Assembly (NCBI GenBank): GCA_020741375.1
Contig: DYZF01000114.1
Coordinates: 1 to 6,916 of the forward strand
Reading direction: 5' to 3'
DNA from: Tessaracoccus flavescens
Lineage (GTDB): Bacteria; Actinomycetota; Actinomycetes; Propionibacteriales; Propionibacteriaceae
Length of the DNA stretch: 6,916 nucleotides
Shown here one piece after another: positions 5,724-6,916 of this stretch. Below the pieces are notes generated by a model. That model did not search any database and had not been told where the DNA came from. It saw nothing but the letters and a program-made list of their open reading frames with translations. Position 1 is the stretch's first letter; every line of letters starts with the position of its first letter. The translations under genes were made by a program, and so were the position numbers.

Positions 5724-6272
5724 ATGAACCCCAAGGCAGGCCTCTGGAAGCTTGCGCTGACGGGCGTCCTGATCGTCTTGCTCGTCGTGGCCGAACTCGC
5801 CGCCATCATCTGGGTGGCAGGGGAGCTGGGCTGGTGGACACTCGCCATCCTGATCAGCACGACGGTGCTCGGCGTCGTCCTGCTGCAGCGCGAGTGGCGC
5901 AAGGCGTGGGGGGCTCTCGCCGAAACCCTGAAGTCTGGCCAACTGCCAGGTGGCCGGCTCGCCGACGCGACGCTGATCCTGCTGGGCGGCGTCCTGTTGG
6001 TGATGCCCGGCCTGATCAGCGACACGATCGGCCTCCTGCTGCTGCTGCCGTTCACCCGGCCCTTCATCCGCTCCGCGATCACATGGTGGGCATCGCGCAA
6101 GATCGGGACGACGCCCCCCGGCGCGCCCGGCGTCGTGGAGGGCGAGGTGCTTCCGGAGGAGCCTCACTCCGACACACTCATCCCTGAGATCGACCCACAC
6201 ACGCAAACGATCCGCGGGGAGGTCCTTGATGAGGACCCTCGCTCCGCGGATCGCGATCGATTGGGTGATTAG
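5724..6272 (+). CDS. fxsA: FxsA-family membrane protein
   Basis: Small membrane protein of 182 residues in the FxsA family. E. coli FxsA, when overproduced, relieves exclusion of phage T7 by the F plasmid; the physiological role is unknown. Hydrophobic segments lie at about 10-33, 37-54 and 83-108. The central ELGWWTLAILISTTVLGVVLLQREW and LLGGVLLVMPGLISDTIGLLLLLP blocks are the family core. A hydrophilic tail (about 125-182) contains a short duplicated motif, GEVLPEEP (140-147) and GEVLDEDP (165-172). The ATG touches the ppm1 stop with no intervening base and has no strong Shine-Dalgarno, so translation is probably coupled. The same neighbourhood occurs in M. tuberculosis (rbpA Rv2050, ppm1 Rv2051c, fxsA-like Rv2053c). 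The last coding bases form a strong hairpin at 6208-6253. The family is clear and the function is unknown. Confidence 0.88.
   Translation: MNPKAGLWKLALTGVLIVLLVVAELAAIIWVAGELGWWTLAILISTTVLGVVLLQREWRKAWGALAETLKSGQLPGGRLADATLILLGGVLLVMPGLISDTIGLLLLLPFTRPFIRSAITWWASRKIGTTPPGAPGVVEGEVLPEEPHSDTLIPEIDPHTQTIRGEVLDEDPRSADRDRLGD
6208..6253. terminator. Long hairpin in the fxsA 3' end, probable fxsA/rbpA terminator
   Basis: CGATCCGCGG (6208-6217) pairs perfectly with CCGCGGATCG (6244-6253), 10 bp. Inside it GGTCCT (6221-6226) pairs with AGGACC (6232-6237) around a 5-nt loop, and A6220-T6239 and G6219-C6240 add two pairs past a one-base bulge. This gives about 18 bp over 46 nt. It lies before the fxsA stop (6270-6272) and about 29 nt after the rbpA stop on the other strand. 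Read in the rbpA direction it is followed by TTTGCGTGTGTG, a weak T-rich run. It is best interpreted as a terminator for rbpA, possibly for both directions. Termination activity is inferred. Confidence 0.55.
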
Positions 6273-6281
6273 GGTAGCGGG

Positions 6282-6623
6282 TCAGTAGATCCGGTCAGAT
6301 TCGCGCAGCTTCGTCAGCTGCTCGTTGAGGATGTCCTCCAACTCGGGGATCGAGCGTCGTTCACGGAGCATGTCCCAGTGTGTGCGGGTGGGCTTGGTGG
6401 CCTTTTCTTCGCCAACCACGCCGTCAGAACGAACAGCCATCAGGCCACACTTCTTGCATTCCCATTCGGTGGGCAATTCTGCTTCCATCGCGAATGTCAC
6501 CTGGAAGTGGTGTCCTTTGGGGCAGTCGAAGCTGAGCGACTGGCGCTCCGCAAATTCGATGCCTTGCTCGTCTTCAAACGTCTTGGAACCAAGCCCCACT
6601 CCGCGCAGTGCACGGTCAGCCAT
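6282..6623 (-). CDS. rbpA: RNA polymerase-binding protein RbpA
   Basis: Actinobacterial transcription factor that binds the principal sigma factor and RNA polymerase and stabilises the open promoter complex. The 113 residues align along their full length with Streptomyces and mycobacterial RbpA. The N-terminal tail MADRALRGVGLGS is typical. The core domain carries Cys34, His38, Cys56 and Cys59 (DCPKGHHF and WECKKCG), the zinc ligands of Streptomyces coelicolor RbpA that are absent in M. tuberculosis. A basic linker KATKPTR (74-80) precedes the sigma-interacting segment RTHWDMLRERRSIPELEDIL. The ATG at 6623 has an AAGGAGG four bases upstream. A SigR/SigH-type promoter fills the 56-nt gap to the upstream phosphodiesterase gene, which fits the thiol-stress control known for rbpA in Streptomyces. 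It is convergent with fxsA, 9 nt between stops. Confidence 0.97.
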   Translation of the reverse strand: MADRALRGVGLGSKTFEDEQGIEFAERQSLSFDCPKGHHFQVTFAMEAELPTEWECKKCGLMAVRSDGVVGEEKATKPTRTHWDMLRERRSIPELEDILNEQLTKLRESDRIY

Positions 6624-6627
6624 GTTG

Positions 6628-6634
6628 CCTCCTT
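6628..6634 (-). promoter_or_regulatory. Strong Shine-Dalgarno of rbpA
   Basis: AAGGAGG (6634-6628 on the minus strand) is the strongest ribosome binding site in the window and sits four bases before ATG 6623. It confirms the start and suggests high expression. Confidence 0.8.
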
Positions 6635-6673
6635 CGTTCCTAGTGACAACGAACCGGCCGCGCGATTCGTTCC
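6633..6673 (-). repeat. GGAACGAA direct repeats with an inverted TTCGTT between them
   Basis: GGAACGAA occurs at 6673-6666 and again at 6640-6633 (minus strand), 33 nt apart, and TTCGTT at 6653-6648 is the inverse of their AACGAA core. One copy overlaps the SigR-type -35 and the other runs into the Shine-Dalgarno. It could be a regulator site or a chance result of ECF promoter-like sequence. Confidence 0.35.
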
Positions 6674-6674
6674 C
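6647..6674 (-). promoter_or_regulatory. SigR/SigH-type ECF promoter of rbpA
   Basis: The minus strand reads GGGAAC (6674-6669), exactly 18 bases, then GTTG (6650-6647). This matches the GGGAAT-N18-GTT promoter of S. coelicolor SigR and the related SigH promoters of mycobacteria and corynebacteria, with C for T at the last -35 position. Initiation some 6-9 bases after GTT would leave a leader of about 20 nt containing the Shine-Dalgarno. rbpA is a SigR target in Streptomyces, which supports the call. The -35 begins five bases after the upstream gene's stop. Confidence 0.65.
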
Positions 6675-6679
6675 TCACG

Positions 6680-6916
6680 TCACTGAGTAGACCACATCCC
6701 CCGCGCACGCAGGACCTCTTTGAGCAAATCGGGGCGGTCGCTGACGATCCCGTCAACTCCCCAGTCGATGAGGCGGTGCATGGTGGTGGCGTCGTCGACC
6801 GTCCAGACGTGAATCTTGCGGCCACTGGCGTGGATGCGCGAAATGTTGCGTGGGGTGACGATGTCGAGCCGCATCGGGCCCACCTGATGGCTGAGTGGCA
6901 CTTGGAACACGTTTCC
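6680..6916 (-). CDS. Glycerophosphodiester phosphodiesterase, 5' end outside window
   Basis: C-terminal 78 residues of a GDPD-family enzyme, which hydrolyses glycerophosphodiesters from phospholipid turnover to glycerol-3-phosphate and an alcohol. The frame is open to the right edge, so the N-terminal catalytic part is not seen. The diagnostic C-terminal block is HVWTVDDATTMHRLIDWGVDGIVSDRPDLL, with the tryptophan-containing strand and the GVDGIVSDRPDLL signature closing the TIM barrel. The GTG at 6910 is an internal valine codon, not a start. It lies upstream of rbpA on the same strand, 56 nt apart; read-through into rbpA is possible. The gene could be glpQ-like or ugpQ-like; cytoplasmic or exported location cannot be judged without the N-terminus. 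Confidence 0.88.
   Translation of the reverse strand, partial: GNVFQVPLSHQVGPMRLDIVTPRNISRIHASGRKIHVWTVDDATTMHRLIDWGVDGIVSDRPDLLKEVLRARGMWSTQ

Noticed and set aside
5244..6206. 320-codon minus-strand open frame opposite ppm1 and fxsA
   Set aside because: It spans two well-supported plus-strand genes and its product is compositionally biased with no motif.
1..6916. Undescribed multi-gene system, defence island, prophage or mobile element
   Set aside because: Every gene belongs to a known core family in a largely conserved actinobacterial order. There are no transposase, integrase, toxin, repeat array or terminal repeats.

Overview
The window is high-GC DNA packed with genes and looks like chromosomal core sequence from an actinobacterium. 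Three things point there. It has an RbpA gene, an RNA polymerase-binding protein confined to Actinobacteria. It has the actinobacterial neighbourhood lnt, ppm1, fxsA and rbpA. Several starts look like leaderless GTG codons placed 6-7 nt after a -10-like hexamer. Separate lnt and ppm1 genes, a zinc-type RbpA and a metX-metW pair would suit a member of the Propionibacteriales, but the genus cannot be fixed by eye.

Layout from left to right. (1) Positions 1-699, plus strand: 3' part of a VIT1/CCC1-type Fe/Mn transporter, cut by the window edge. (2) Positions 732-2464, plus strand: metX and metW, overlapping by ATGA, for homoserine O-acylation in methionine synthesis. (3) Positions 2427-3344, minus strand: a stand-alone 5'-3' exonuclease of the FEN/Pol I N-domain family, whose 3' end overlaps the end of metW. 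(4) Positions 3345-3397: a 53-nt divergent promoter region. (5) Positions 3398-6272, plus strand: lnt, ppm1 and fxsA, a membrane and cell-envelope operon. Lnt is the lipoprotein N-acyltransferase and Ppm1 makes polyprenyl-phosphate-mannose, the lipid-linked mannose donor. (6) Positions 6282-6623, minus strand: rbpA, convergent with fxsA. (7) Positions 6680-6916, minus strand: 3' part of a glycerophosphodiester phosphodiesterase, cut by the right edge.

All gaps between genes are under 60 nt, so no stretch of 300 bases lacks a gene. I see no mobile element, CRISPR array, tRNA or rRNA. The most useful non-coding signals are a SigR/SigH-type promoter (GGGAAC-N18-GTTG) directly in front of rbpA, and a long imperfect hairpin inside the 3' end of fxsA that could act as a terminator between the two convergent genes. 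Two near-identical extended -10 elements precede lnt and ppm1, and metX and the exonuclease share an 18-of-21 match across their start sites. I find no evidence of an undescribed multi-gene system: the genes all belong to known families in a largely conserved order.
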